The notes: generated from the letters alone by a model not told the origin. DNA of 64,000 nt from Micromonospora sp. NBC_01699 (GCF_036250065.1 NZ_CP109199.1:1922001-1986000), one strand, 5' to 3'; shown: positions 1-8,948, counted from the first letter of the stretch. Made by a program: numbers and translations.

Positions 1-803
1 CTGCCGATCGCGGCACCGGCGAGCAAGAGGCCGTAGCTGCGCGTGCTCAGGTGCAGCGTCTGCGTTGCGAGCAGGACGAGGGTCACGTTGCCCAAATGAA
101 AACAGAAGGTGTTGACGCCGAGCAGCAGTGCGAGGGTGCGCAGCAGGCGATGCCCGGTAAGCCAACGCAGGCCGTCCGCGATGGCCGTGCGCAACGGCGG
201 GTGCTCGGTTCGTGTCCGCCGACGGCGCGGCAGGGTCGCCAACAGCGCGGCGGACAGGGCGAACGAGGCTGCGTCCAGGCCGAACGGCAGTGCGACGGCG
301 ACGGCGAACGAGATGCTGCCCAGGGGCGGGCCGACGAACGTCTGACCGACGGTGGTGACGGTGTACAGATTGCCGTTCGCCTTGTGCAGCAGGGATTTCG
401 GGACGATCTCCGGCAGGATCGCCTGCGACGCGATACCGAACACCACGTCACAGCAACCGAGCCCGAACGCCATCACGGCCAGGACGGGAATGCTCAATTC
501 ACCGACTGCAGCCAGTACCGCCACGATGCCGACGAGGGCCGCCTGGATCGCCTGGGAACGCCACATCAGACCGACCCGGTCGTAGCGGTCGACGACCGCC
601 CCGGCCGGAATTGATAGAAGTAGCCACGGCAGGTACGTCGCGGCAGCAAGGATCGAGACCAGCCGCGGGTCGTGGGTGATGGTCAGAGCCAGCAACGGGA
701 TGGCCGCGGCGAACACACCATCGCCGATATTGTCGATGGCCGCCGCCCACCATAGGCGCCAGTAGGAAGCGGACAGTCGAGGCTCGGAAATCGTCGCGGT
801 CAC
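1..803 (-). CDS. MFS transporter, N-terminal part (runs off window)
   Basis: Reading leftward from a GTG, 267 codons stay open to the window edge, so the C-terminal half is missing. The protein opens with a WRLWWAAAIDNIGDG-type first helix, then several hydrophobic helices and the loop PAGAVVDRYDRVGLM, which matches the cytoplasmic loop 2-3 signature of major facilitator exporters of the EntS/MFS_3 class. A later basic loop (RRRRTRTEHP) precedes the central part. The gene diverges from an ArsR-type regulator with about 66 bp between start codons, a layout typical of a drug or metabolite exporter under local control. The substrate cannot be told from sequence. Confidence 0.8.
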   Translation of the reverse strand, partial: MTATISEPRLSASYWRLWWAAAIDNIGDGVFAAAIPLLALTITHDPRLVSILAAATYLPWLLLSIPAGAVVDRYDRVGLMWRSQAIQAALVGIVAVLAAVGELSIPVLAVMAFGLGCCDVVFGIASQAILPEIVPKSLLHKANGNLYTVTTVGQTFVGPPLGSISFAVAVALPFGLDAASFALSAALLATLPRRRRTRTEHPPLRTAIADGLRWLTGHRLLRTLALLLGVNTFCFHLGNVTLVLLATQTLHLSTRSYGLLLAGAAIG

Positions 804-844
804 GACAGAGATCGTCTGATGCCGGTGGTCGCCTGGACACCATT

Positions 845-863
845 TAGCCGCCGGCTACATAAT
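845..863 (+). promoter_or_regulatory. Probable operator and -10 box of the ArsR-type gene
   Basis: A perfect inverted repeat, TAGCC-GCC-GGCTA (845-857), runs directly into a -10-like CATAAT (858-863). The GTG start of the regulator is 7 nt after this box, so the transcript is probably leaderless. The palindrome also lies just upstream of the divergent MFS gene, so one bound repressor could control both. Binding by the neighbouring regulator is inferred. Confidence 0.45.
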
Positions 864-869
864 CGCAGA

Positions 870-1856
870 GTGCCGCTGACTCTGGACCTCAGCGTCGCCG
901 ACCTGGCCAGTACCCGGTTTGCGATCTCGCCCCTGTCCGAGACCATCTCAGGTCTGCAGCAACTCGGGGACCCCAGGCTGCAGGAGACCAACCTGCGCTG
1001 GATGCGATGGGCATCGGACGAACTCGCCGCCCGACCACTCGGGCTGTCCCGCACCTGGCCGCTGATCGTCAACGATCGGCCGCACTGGCCACAGTTTCTT
1101 CTCCCCGCCCCGATCGGCGCGGGGAGGACGATCGACGACGACCTCGCGGCGATGCGACGGACCACGGCGCGCCAGGTTCGCGACAGCCTGCAGCGGGTGT
1201 TCGGCGACGATCTCCCGGACGGTGCGGTCGAACTCGCCGCGCATCCCGCCGCCGAACTTCGGGCGATCGCCACCGAGCTGCGCGAGGCGCACGACCGGCT
1301 GATCGCGCCGTACTGGTCACGTATTCGGGCCGTCCTCGATGCCGACATCGCGTACCGCGCAAAGCAACTCGCCGCCGGCGGCGCGGCAAGGTTGTTCGCG
1401 GATCTGCATCCAGATCTGCGCTGGCACGATGGGCGGTTGACGCTCCAACGCTGGCGCAGCGATCGCATCATGAACCCGGCCCCCGGCGGTCTGGTACTGC
1501 TGCCCGTCGTGCTGGGTACCGCATACGTCCTGATCAAGGGGAACACGACGACGCACACGACGGTGCGCTACCCGGCGCGGGGCGTCGGCGCGCTCTGGAC
1601 GGCAGGAACCCGCCCGGCGAGCGGGAGCGCGGTTCGCCTGCTCGGGCGGCCCCGAGCTGAACTGCTTGAGGCGTTGCGGTCACCCGCGACGACCACCGAC
1701 CTCGCACGCGCGCTGAAAGTGTCGCCCAGCGCGGTGTCACAACACCTCAGTGTCCTGCGCGACAGTGGCCTGGTCGTAGGCGAGCGGACCGGGCGTAGCG
1801 TGCTGTATTTGACCACTGAACGCGGCCTGGCTTTGCTGGATCCGAAGCCCCGATAG
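870..1856 (+). CDS. ArsR-type helix-turn-helix regulator with DUF5937-like N-terminal domain
   Basis: This 328-residue protein has an N-terminal region (LTLDLSVADLASTRFAISPL, about residues 3-22) typical of actinobacterial DUF5937 regulators. A C-terminal winged helix at about 250-320 contains DLARALKVSPSAVSQHLSVL, the ArsR recognition-helix pattern, followed by a VVGERTGRSVLY wing. The GTG at 870 was preferred over an upstream ATG because homologous proteins begin at this conserved segment and a -10 box sits immediately before it. No metal-binding CXC motif is visible, so the effector is probably not a metal. The neighbour is a divergent MFS exporter gene, its likely target. Confidence 0.8.
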   Translation: MPLTLDLSVADLASTRFAISPLSETISGLQQLGDPRLQETNLRWMRWASDELAARPLGLSRTWPLIVNDRPHWPQFLLPAPIGAGRTIDDDLAAMRRTTARQVRDSLQRVFGDDLPDGAVELAAHPAAELRAIATELREAHDRLIAPYWSRIRAVLDADIAYRAKQLAAGGAARLFADLHPDLRWHDGRLTLQRWRSDRIMNPAPGGLVLLPVVLGTAYVLIKGNTTTHTTVRYPARGVGALWTAGTRPASGSAVRLLGRPRAELLEALRSPATTTDLARALKVSPSAVSQHLSVLRDSGLVVGERTGRSVLYLTTERGLALLDPKPR

Positions 1857-2007
1857 TTCGACTCGAACCATCCCGTCATCGGGGATGCGGCGCCACGTAC
1901 TGATGAGGCCGACGGTGCTGGAGATGGTCTGCGTACGTCCTCACATCCCCTGGCCCCGCAGCCCTCAACCGAAGCGGCTGGCGCCTGCAGGCCGCCGCGG
2001 AGGGTCG

Positions 2008-2692
2008 TCAAGATCGGCCTGCCTGCGCATGCTGCCCGACCCCGGACAGCCTGACCCTTGCGGCTCCATCATCAACAACACGGACACGACCGTCCTCGGT
2101 TGGAAGCCACAGGACCAGCTCGGCATGCGGACGGTGGGACGCCACCAGGGTCAGCCGGCGACTGCCCAGCCGGCCCCGACCCTGCCCCAGACCAAGCCAC
2201 TCCTGACGCCGCACCGACACCCGCACATCGCTGCCTTCCCAGGCCGGCCCCAGCGTGAACAGCGTGCAGCGGTGCTGGCGCGCCTTCGCCGCCAGCCGGC
2301 GCGCCAACTCACCCGGCACCTGCGTCGACGTGGCGACCAGCACCGCGTCCATGCCAGTCACCAGGGCCCCGACCGCATCCGCCCACGCCGCGCCGGTCTG
2401 GGGAACCAACGCCAGCGCCTCCAGCCGGATATCCAACTCCTGGGCGGCAACGCAGCCGAACGAAGGGACATTAACCACGCCGCACCAGCCACCCCCGCCG
2501 CTGACACCCCAGCCAGCATCATCATCGCCAACAACGACCGGCCGACCTCTCCCTCGATCGCGACCACCGCGCCACGCCTCAACCGACCCCGAACAGCGGC
2601 TACATCGGCGCCAGCAGCGGCAGGCGATCATCGACCGCCCCACGACGATCCGTCTCCCGCAGCACTGCCCGGAACCGCGCGATGTCAGCCAT
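2008..2692 (-). pseudogene. Decayed imuA'-like SOS mutagenesis gene
   Basis: Three pieces in different frames together resemble the RecA-like ImuA' protein found beside imuB/dnaE2 in actinomycetes. The N-terminus (MADIARFRAVLRETD) is followed by an in-frame TAG. A second piece carries RRGAVVAIEGEVGRSLLAM, matching the usual P-loop-like segment. A third carries GWCGVVNVPSFG, LEALALVPQTGAAWADAV, ARRLAAKARQHRCTLFTLG and the C-terminal WLPTEDGRVRVV. At least two frameshifts plus the stop make it non-functional. The usual downstream imuB polymerase gene is absent, so the cassette has been lost or disrupted here. The family assignment rests on remembered sequence pattern. Confidence 0.6.
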
Positions 2693-2825
2693 CCCGACCT
2701 CGCACCGGCACCACGCCAGCACGGCGACCCGAACGGCCGCCCGGTATCCCACGAACCCGCGCCGAACACCGCACCGGAGCACTAACGTGATGCGGGTCTA
2801 TGATGCTGTAATGGGAGGTCAGGCG

Positions 2826-2978
2826 GTGCAATATAACGTGAAGCCCATTTATGTAGGGGATTCCCTGATGCCCACCCACTTGCGTATCAGTGCCTACGGA
2901 AGTGGTGGGCTGAAGGTTGACCCATTTGACATTCCCAATCCGGCGGCGATGTTTGGGGTCGGAGATGAAGACTGGTGA
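2826..2978 (+). CDS. Small 50-residue protein coupled to the SUKH gene
   Basis: A GTG start is preceded by a strong Shine-Dalgarno GGGAGGT at 2813-2819 with 6-nt spacing, which decides the start over an upstream ATG. The stop codon overlaps the GTG start of the SUKH gene (GTGA), so the two are translationally coupled. The short protein contains SAYGSGGLKVDPFDIPNP and ends in GVGDEDW. No family was recognised. It could be the surviving tail of a polymorphic toxin or a small partner of the immunity protein. Local GC is lower than in flanking genes, suggesting transfer. Confidence 0.5.
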   Translation: MQYNVKPIYVGDSLMPTHLRISAYGSGGLKVDPFDIPNPAAMFGVGDEDW

Positions 2979-3496
2979 CAAGTTTGTTTGAGTCTCTCGT
3001 TGCCGTCGTGACTCCGCCTGAAACTCCGACCGCATCATTCCGTGAGTGGGATGAACTCGGTCGCCGTCTGGGTGTAGCGGTCCCGGTCGACTATCGCCTG
3101 CTGGTGGAGGCGTATGGCCCGGGTGTGTTCGACGACTTTCTGCATCTGCTGCAGCCGAAATCCCGGTTCGAGGCAATTCGGCTAGTCTCGTTCGCGGGGG
3201 CTTATAGGGAGCGGCTCCGGAGCCAGTGGGTCAGCGGTCGATCTCTTCCCTATGATCCGGATGAGTTGCTGCCGGTGACCAAAACGGAAGATGGCGATAT
3301 TATTTGCTGGGTGATGCAGCCCTGTGACGTGCCCTCGGTATGGACTCTCGTCGTTAATCATCCAGGCCGCACTGAATGGCTGTCTTTTGATGGCGGTCTT
3401 TTGGCTTTCCTTGTCGAAGTATACTCACGGCAGCTGAGGTTGCCCTTCTTTCCTGACGACTTTCCGTCGGCGAGGCCAAGTTTTCAACCCTACTAA
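2975..3496 (+). CDS. SUKH (SMI1/KNR4) family protein, probable toxin-immunity protein
   Basis: This 173-residue protein matches the SUKH-1 pattern: EWDELGRRLGVAVPVDYRLL at the N-terminus, the GPGVFDDFLHLL segment, LLPVTKTEDGDIICWVM in the middle, and a C-terminal LLAFLVEVYS helix. SUKH proteins mostly act in the cytoplasm as immunity proteins against polymorphic toxins delivered by contact-dependent or type VII-like systems. The start overlaps the preceding small gene by 4 nt. No full-length toxin gene is visible nearby, so this may be an orphan immunity gene. Codon use and base composition are less GC-rich than in the surrounding genome, which fits horizontal acquisition. Confidence 0.75.
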   Translation: MTSLFESLVAVVTPPETPTASFREWDELGRRLGVAVPVDYRLLVEAYGPGVFDDFLHLLQPKSRFEAIRLVSFAGAYRERLRSQWVSGRSLPYDPDELLPVTKTEDGDIICWVMQPCDVPSVWTLVVNHPGRTEWLSFDGGLLAFLVEVYSRQLRLPFFPDDFPSARPSFQPY

Positions 3497-3755
3497 CCTC
3501 GGCCTTCGGTATGGGCTGTTCAAGGAGTGGATCGGAAACGAAGAAGGGCCTTCTGATCAGGGAAAATAGGGCTTGTCGAGAGTCCTGTTTACCCGCCACG
3601 GAAGGCACTTGCTGAGTGAAGGCTACGGCAACACTTCCGAAGATCATGGCGACCGGAGACGGGCGGGGCGTCGCAGGTGCCGGTCCTGCGTCGCCGGCAC
3701 GCGGCGGAGGCAGACGCCGCTCGGAAGGCGGCGCCCGACGTCGGCTGGTTGGTAG
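3497..3755. other. Lower-GC gap between the SUKH gene and the IS630 remnant
   Basis: No start/RBS pair leads to a protein-like frame here. The composition resembles the SUKH gene, so it is probably part of the same acquired segment. No repeat or hairpin stood out. Confidence 0.4.
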
Positions 3756-3850
3756 TTGACCTGTACCGGCCAGAGGTCCCGCGCGGCGACCGGGAGGTCC
3801 ACGTGGTGCTGGACAACCTGTCCACCCACACCACCCCCGAGGTCATGACC
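3756..3850 (+). pseudogene. IS630-type transposase fragment, left of the IS4 insertion
   Basis: The frame reads EVHVVLDNLSTHTTPEVMT, the segment around the second catalytic Asp (VLDN) of IS630/Tc1-like DDE transposases. It stops abruptly at the terminal repeat of the inserted IS4-group element and resumes, in the same frame, just right of that element. Everything upstream of this segment is degraded. Confidence 0.8.
3841..3850 (+). repeat. Target-site duplication of the IS4-group element, left copy
   Basis: GGTCATGACC occurs immediately outside both ends of the inserted element (second copy at 5391-5400). The 10-bp size fits the 10-13 bp duplications of the IS4 family. The target is itself a perfect palindrome. 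Confidence 0.9.
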
Positions 3851-5390
3851 CAATGCCGTTCAGTTAAGGATGTTTGGGCAGGCCAGTTGCGGTGTTGGCG
3901 GGTTGGGGTGGCGGGTGGTTCGGTCGGTGGGGCGTTTGACGCGGTAGGAGTTGTGTCGGGCGCGTTTGATGACGCGGGGGCAGGTCCGGTCGCGGCGGGG
4001 TGGGTTGGGCTGGTGGCGAATCTCGTCGAGCGCGTCGGTCAGGGCGGTGTAAAGGTGTTCAGGGGGTGATGGCCGCCTGGTCGGTGACCTGGCGGCGCGT
4101 GACCCGGAGGCCTTTGATGAAGGACATGCGGTCGGGGTCGTAGCCCGCCGGGTCAGCGGCGTCCAGCAGGAGGGCGCGGATGGCGTAGTGGGCCAGTAGC
4201 AGTCCCCACATCTGTTGTTCGACCAGGTCCGGGGTCTTCGAGCGCAGGACTTCACCGCGTCCGCGTAGGTCCGTCTTGATCTCGTCCAGCGCGGATTCCT
4301 CTTCCCAGCGTTGGTGATACGCCTCGGCCAGGGTGAGGGCGCCGATCTCGTGCGGGTCGGTGATCGTGGTGATCACCACGATCAGGTCACCATCGAGGTT
4401 GCGGTCCGGGACGGTGTACTCGACCACCCGTACCCGGCGAGCCAACTCGGCGGGAACATCGTGGCCGGCTTTTGCCTGTTCGGCCAGCCGGGCCCGGCTG
4501 GCGGCGCTCAGCCCGGCTGTGTAGATCAGCGCGTGGTAGGAGCCGTCCGGAAGCCAGCTCAGGTGCCCGACCGACACCGACGCGCCGATCCGCCAGGCCA
4601 GGTCCGCGCCGGTGCCCGCGAACCGGTTGAACAGGTCGTAGGAGTACAGGCCGGCGTCGGCCATCACCAGCATGCCCGGCCCGACCGTGCTGGTCAGATC
4701 GGCGGCCAGGGTGCGCTCCCCGGTGCGGCAGCTACCCAGCACGGCACCGACAATCGCGTGGCTGCCGCACTCGGCGATGGCGGCGAGGTGCAGTTTCGGA
4801 TACGCCGACGCTTTCGGCCCGGAGCCCATCCGGCCGAACCGTTCGGCATTGTCCGAGGTGTCGGCCACGTCGAAGCTGGTCGCGTCGATCGCCATCAACC
4901 GGCGCCGGGCCAGCCACGCGCCCTTGGTGCCCGAGGTCGCCAGAGGCACCGCGGCCCGCTCGAACAGCGCCTTCATCGGCTCTGGCCCGAGCCGTTGTCG
5001 GGCCTGGGTGATCGCCGACTTGGTCGGGACCTGCCAGTCGTCGTCCCACGAACCGAGTGCGCGCAGGTTACCCACCAACCGGCGCATCACCTCGTCGTAG
5101 GACTCGGCGAAGAACAAACCCATCGCGATGACGTAGCGGATCATCACATGCGCGGGCAGCCGCCTCGACCGCTTCTCCCGCCGCTCGGTGCGGTTGAGGA
5201 CCTCCTCCAGCAGGTCACGCCCGAAACGGGCCGACACCACACCCAGCCCGATATGGTCGGTCAACCGGCCCCACGGCCGTTGCGCTGTCTCTACCACCGC
5301 TGACGTCACGGCCAGCCACCGTACCGCCCTCCACAACCGACGTCAGCTCACCACACTGACCTCAGCAGACGCCCTAACTGAACGGCATTG
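3851..5390 (-). mobile_element. IS4-family (IS4 group) insertion sequence, 1540 bp
   Basis: The left end starts CAATGCCGTTCAGTTAAGG and the reverse complement of the right end reads CAATGCCGTTCAGTTAGGG, giving 18 of 19 matching positions. These closely resemble the ends of the classic IS4 element. A perfect 10-bp direct repeat flanks the element. Removing the element and one copy of the repeat restores an uninterrupted IS630 transposase frame, which proves the boundaries. The insertion is fairly recent, since the duplication is unmutated. It carries one transposase gene with a late frame break. Confidence 0.93.
3860..5336 (-). CDS. IS4-group DDE transposase with a late frame break
   Basis: The main frame (425 codons, ending at 4059) holds the DDE core: LMAIDATSFDVADTSDNAER (first Asp), VMADAGLYSYDLFNRF (second Asp), and YHQRWEEESALDEIKTDLRG (YREK-like region with the catalytic Glu). 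It stops at ACC-CCC-TGA. The next frame continues at once with TALTDALDEI, CPRVIKRARHNSYRVKR and a natural stop at 3860. That is the usual C-terminus of actinobacterial members, which are normally one continuous protein. The break is either a one-base mutation in a run of five C or a +1 ribosomal frameshift at CCC-TGA. The exact start is uncertain; GTG codons shortly after the first ATG are equally plausible. Confidence 0.85.
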
Positions 5391-5400
5391 GGTCATGACC
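5391..5400 (+). repeat. Target-site duplication of the IS4-group element, right copy
   Basis: This is an exact copy of GGTCATGACC found at 3841-3850. See the left copy for interpretation. Confidence 0.9.
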
Positions 5401-5523
5401 TGGCTGGAGGCCAACCCGAACGTGAGGTTCCACTTCACCCCGGTCGGCTCCAGTTGGATCAACCAGATCGAGACCTGGTTCGGCATCATCACCCGCCAGT
5501 CCATCCGCCGCGGCACGTTCTCC
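5401..5523 (+). pseudogene. IS630-type transposase fragment, right of the IS4 insertion
   Basis: The frame continues from the left fragment with WLEANPNVRFHFTPVGSSWI, then NQIETWFGIITRQSIRRGTF. This includes the catalytic Glu region (QIETWF) of IS630-type transposases. After RRGTF the homology is lost and a stop follows, so the C-terminus had been lost or scrambled independently of the IS4 insertion. Confidence 0.8.
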
Positions 5524-6081
5524 TCGGGTCGACAACAACGGCAAATAACCAAACCAGGATCACGCGACACTAGGCTGGCGGCGGGCGCGAGAGCCTTTCA
5601 AGCATCTCGGGCGTCTCGTGGAATCAAGGGCACTCCGATTCGGTGGCAGGGATTCAAGGGCGCGGTCAGATGGAGTTTTAAGGCGAAATGCAGGTGGTAG
5701 TGGTGGGTCGAGCGGGTGCAAGGCTACTGCCCCTGGTGACCACGTTGCGTGGCTGGTTTATGCTAATTTGCGTAGGGTCATCGACCTGGTTGGTTCGAGA
5801 ATTTGCTCCTGGGGAATGGCTGATTTGGATTATCCGACTCATTCTTACTCTCGGTAGCGGCTTCGCCGTACTGTTCGTCGTCCCTCCCTACTTCGATGAG
5901 GAAAGCGAGACTAACGTCCCCGAGTAGCGGTGGTAGGGCTGCTGATGTGGGGCGGGGTTGGCGCTGAAAGTGCTGGTTGTTGTACCCGTGCAAGGTCGGG
6001 GTCTATGGCTGGACGGTCATAGGCCCCTGTACCGTCCCTAAACTCGTTCGACGGCGGTGACCTGGTGTTTTGGAGATCCGC
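5524..6081. other. IS-flanking spacer of lower GC
   Basis: This stretch lies between the IS630 remnant and the rve-type transposase gene. It contains one possible small membrane-protein gene (5688-5927). The remaining bases show no convincing gene, terminal repeat or terminator. Confidence 0.4.
5688..5927 (+). CDS. Possible small membrane protein
   Basis: The 79-residue reading has two hydrophobic stretches, WFMLICVGSSTWLV (about 23-36) and WLIWIIRLILTLGSGFAVLF (about 44-63), and ends in an acidic tail (FDEESETNVPE). A weak AAGG precedes the ATG by 6-7 nt. Local GC is lower than in neighbouring transposases. No family was recognised, and it could be a fortuitous frame in acquired DNA. Confidence 0.35.
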   Translation: MQVVVVGRAGARLLPLVTTLRGWFMLICVGSSTWLVREFAPGEWLIWIIRLILTLGSGFAVLFVVPPYFDEESETNVPE

Positions 6082-7161
6082 TCAGGATGCCCGGTGGTAC
6101 TCGTTGATCATCCCGCCGAGTCGTCGTCGGCGTCGTACGGGCTTGTCCATGGGGATGGTGGCGACGGCCGGGTCGTGGTTGGGTGGGCGCTGCTGTCGTC
6201 CTTGGTGTGGTCGGTGGTTGTTGAAGTGGTCGATGTACTGGCTGACCACGGTCAGTGCGTGTCGCTCGTTGTAGATCAACATGTGGTCGGTGCATTCGCC
6301 GTGGAGGTTGCGGCGCCAGCGTTCGATGAAGCAGTTCGCTCTTGGCGTGCGGGGCGGGGTCTTGATCACGGTGATGCTCTCGGCGGCGAGCACTGCGTCG
6401 AAGGCGGCGGTGTGCTTGGCGTCGCGGTCGCGGATGAGGAACCGGAACGGGTTGGCTCGCTTGCCTAGGTCCATGGTGAGGGTGCGGGTTTGCTGGGTCC
6501 CCCATGGCCCGGTGGGGTGGGCGGTGATGCCGAGGAGGTGGACCCGTCGGGTGGCCATTTCCATGACGACCAGCAGGTACAGGCGCCGCAGCAGGACCAT
6601 GTCCAGGTGGAAGAAGTCGATGGCCAGCAGGCCAGCGGCTTGGTTGTGCAGGAAGGTACGCCAGCTGGTGTCGTGCTGGCGGGGCGGCGGGCTAACACGG
6701 CGGCGGGTCAGGGTCCGTCGGATCGTGCCGTTCCCGATCCGATAGCCGAGCCGCTGTAGTTCGCCTTGGATTCGGCGGTGTCCCCAGCGAGGGTTCTCGC
6801 GGGCCAGCCGTAGTACCAGGTCCCGGATCTCGTTGCTGACCGGTGGCCGGCCGGGTCGGTTTGGGTAGGTCCAGTGGCGTTTTACCAGCCGGCGGTGCCA
6901 GTTCAGCAACGTGGCCGGGGTAACGATCCGATGTTCCCGTATCCGGAGGGGCAGCAGGCGGGCGAGGGCGGACAGGATCGCCCGGTCCGGCCAGGACAGC
7001 TGCGGCCGACCGGGGACCTGCCGTCGCAGCACCGCTACCTCGTGCCGCAGCACGAGAACCTCGACCACCAACGCTCTGTCGCCGCGGATCAACAACCCCA
7101 GTCCACTGAACAGGCAGATCATTCCCAGGTATAGCAATCGCATGGTCATACGAGAGATCAT
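6082..7161 (-). CDS. Integrase-core (rve) transposase
   Basis: This intact 359-residue protein begins with a hydrophobic stretch followed by [14 protein letters not shown], characteristic of a common actinobacterial transposase group distantly related to IS3/IS481. An HTH region ([20 protein letters not shown]) precedes the rve core. The DDE residues appear in [25 protein letters not shown] and [16 protein letters not shown]. It ends in the usual [10 protein letters not shown]. Start choice is uncertain; a second Met lies four codons in. No clear terminal inverted repeats or target duplication were found, so element boundaries are not given. It lies between two other transposon remnants. Confidence 0.85.
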   Translation of the reverse strand: MISRMTMRLLYLGMICLFSGLGLLIRGDRALVVEVLVLRHEVAVLRRQVPGRPQLSWPDRAILSALARLLPLRIREHRIVTPATLLNWHRRLVKRHWTYPNRPGRPPVSNEIRDLVLRLARENPRWGHRRIQGELQRLGYRIGNGTIRRTLTRRRVSPPPRQHDTSWRTFLHNQAAGLLAIDFFHLDMVLLRRLYLLVVMEMATRRVHLLGITAHPTGPWGTQQTRTLTMDLGKRANPFRFLIRDRDAKHTAAFDAVLAAESITVIKTPPRTPRANCFIERWRRNLHGECTDHMLIYNERHALTVVSQYIDHFNNHRPHQGRQQRPPNHDPAVATIPMDKPVRRRRRLGGMINEYHRAS

Positions 7162-7325
7162 TAGCCCGAGCCGAGAACTCCCAGCTCACAGCACGTGCGA
7201 CGAGTTATGGCACGGAACAGCCGTCGCGTAGGTGCGCCGTCGAGGTGTGCGGCTTGTCGAGCCAGGTCGGGTTCGTGTGCTCGGTGGCAGAACTTATGCC
7301 GGACCTCTCACGGTCGAGCGGACAA

Positions 7326-8188
7326 GGGCGTGTCCTGTGTGAGGGTTTTGACCTGTGGTCAGTGATCATGTTCGGGTGGTAGGGCAAGGTGAGTTGACCG
7401 ACAGGGCTTGGGCGCGGATCGAGCCGTTGCTTCCGCCGGTCGCGGGTCGGGGCCGTAGCCCGAGCGTTACGGGCCCTGGAAGACCGCGCATGAGCGGCTG
7501 CGCCTCTGAACAGCCGATGGTACCTGGGAACACATCCTCGACGAGGTGTTCGTCAAGGACGACTCCGTCGGGAACGTGGAGTGGTCCTTCAGTGTCGACT
7601 CGACCTCGGTCCGGGCCCACCAGCACAGTGCGGGGGCCCGGGAAAGGGGGCTGTACCACCGGGTGGGTCGAGGACCTCGCCGTCGACGGCGACGCCCTCG
7701 GGCGGTCCCGCGGCGGGCTGACCAGCATGATTCATCTCGCGGTCGACGGGCGTGGGTTGCCGATGTCGGTGATCCTGACTCCGGGCCAGGCCGGGGACAA
7801 CCCGCAACTGCTCCCGTTGCTCGACCAGATCGCGGTGGGCCGCGACGGGCCTGGCCGGCCGAGGAAACGGCCCGAGCGGGTGCTGGCCGACAAGGGCTAC
7901 TCCCATCCCTCGACCCGGGCGGCGCTGCGCGAGCGCGGGATCGCGTTCACCTGTCCGGAGAAGAGTGACCGGATCGCCCGCCGCCCGCCGCAAGGCTCAG
8001 GCGGGGGCCGCCCACCACGATTCGATCCGAAGGTGTACGCCGACCGTAACGTCGTCGAGCGCTGCTTCAACCGACTCAAACAGTTGCGCGCCCTGGGCAC
8101 ACGCTACGCGAAGCGCGTGGCCTACTGCCGGTCGGAGATCATCGTCGCCATCGTGTTGTGGCTGCGTACCGACTTACAGGACACGCCC
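7326..8188 (+). mobile_element. Decayed IS5-family-like element with 13-bp terminal repeats
   Basis: GGGCGTGTCCTGT at 7326-7338 reappears inverted (ACAGGACACGCCC) at 8176-8188. Between them lies a degraded DDE transposase. The right repeat falls within the last codons of the transposase frame, as is usual for compact elements of this family. The flanking bases give no convincing target duplication longer than 2 bp. Its broken transposase implies it cannot move by itself. Confidence 0.75.
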
Positions 8189-8209
8189 AAGGCGGTGGCC
8201 CGGTGGTGA
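7391..8209 (+). pseudogene. IS5-family-like transposase, frameshifted and internally deleted
   Basis: The first segment reads LTDRAWARIEPLLPP, the standard N-terminus. The following helix-turn-helix region is mostly deleted. Two frame changes later the core resumes: NVEWSFSVDSTSVRAHQHSA (first Asp, different frame), MIHLAVDGRGLPMSVILTPG, RVLADKGYSH (second Asp), and NVVERCFNRLKQLRALGTRY (Glu). At least two frameshifts and one deletion separate it from an active enzyme. Confidence 0.8.
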
Positions 8210-8305
8210 CCAGGTGCGCTGTCGATCCGATACCGCCGCCACCAGACACTCTGCCCGACGAGACCACCGACAGGAAGAGTCTGCGCAGTGAGCGGATGCT
8301 CGGTT

Positions 8306-8770
8306 CTACGGCATGTCCTGCGTCCGCGCTGGCTTCACGATGTCGATCGGAACCGCCGCGATCACGTAGTCCTCGGTCAAGTCCGGTTGTACATCGACCG
8401 TCGCGTCGTCACCGACGTAGCGGACGAAGAACACGGTCTCTCGTAGCCGATCGGCATCGTAGCCCGCCAGGCTGGCGGGCAACTCGCCCGCGAGTCGCAC
8501 TTCGTCTCCCGGCAGTATTGCGGCACCCGCCGCAGCCTCACCACGTTGGATATTCGAGATCATCTGTATGAGGATCTCCAACGGCTCGGTGTCCGTGTCG
8601 TAGTGCACGAGGTGGCCGGCATGACTGAAGATCAGACTAGCTTCGGCCCTGCTCAATTCGGTCAGCGCCTCGACCGCGCCAGGCGCCAGCGCGGAATGCC
8701 CCGAGGCGCCAAGCTGGGCCGCCAATGCCTCGATCAAGCGATCCACAACGCTGTCCGCAGCCTCAGACAT
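8306..8770 (-). CDS. Hypothetical protein
   Basis: This 154-residue acidic protein starts MSEAADSVVDRLIEALAAQL and contains LIFSHAGHLVHYDTDTEPLE and ETVFFVRYVGDDATVDVQPD. No signal peptide or membrane segment is visible, so it is probably cytoplasmic. I do not recognise the family. The ATG chosen is the first giving a protein-like N-terminus; an upstream in-frame ATG would add 15 residues of low-quality sequence. It is divergent from the cupin gene. Confidence 0.55.
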   Translation of the reverse strand: MSEAADSVVDRLIEALAAQLGASGHSALAPGAVEALTELSRAEASLIFSHAGHLVHYDTDTEPLEILIQMISNIQRGEAAAGAAILPGDEVRLAGELPASLAGYDADRLRETVFFVRYVGDDATVDVQPDLTEDYVIAAVPIDIVKPARTQDMP

Positions 8771-8948
8771 CACGCGGCAAGTGTATGACCGATGATCGGC
8801 ATCTCCGGACGGCAACCTGACTGCTTACATGACGCTGCGTAACGCGCGGATCGCGGCAGATCCGGAAATTCGTCTCCGCGTTTCGACCGTCGATCCCGAT
8901 ACAGGCAGAAGCAAACGAATCTTCCCGGGTCGAGCTCGCCATGTCAGG

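Noticed and set aside
5971-6081. Terminal inverted repeats for the rve-type transposase
   Set aside because: Comparison of the flanks at about 6000-6080 and 7160-7220 by eye gave no convincing inverted repeat or target duplication.
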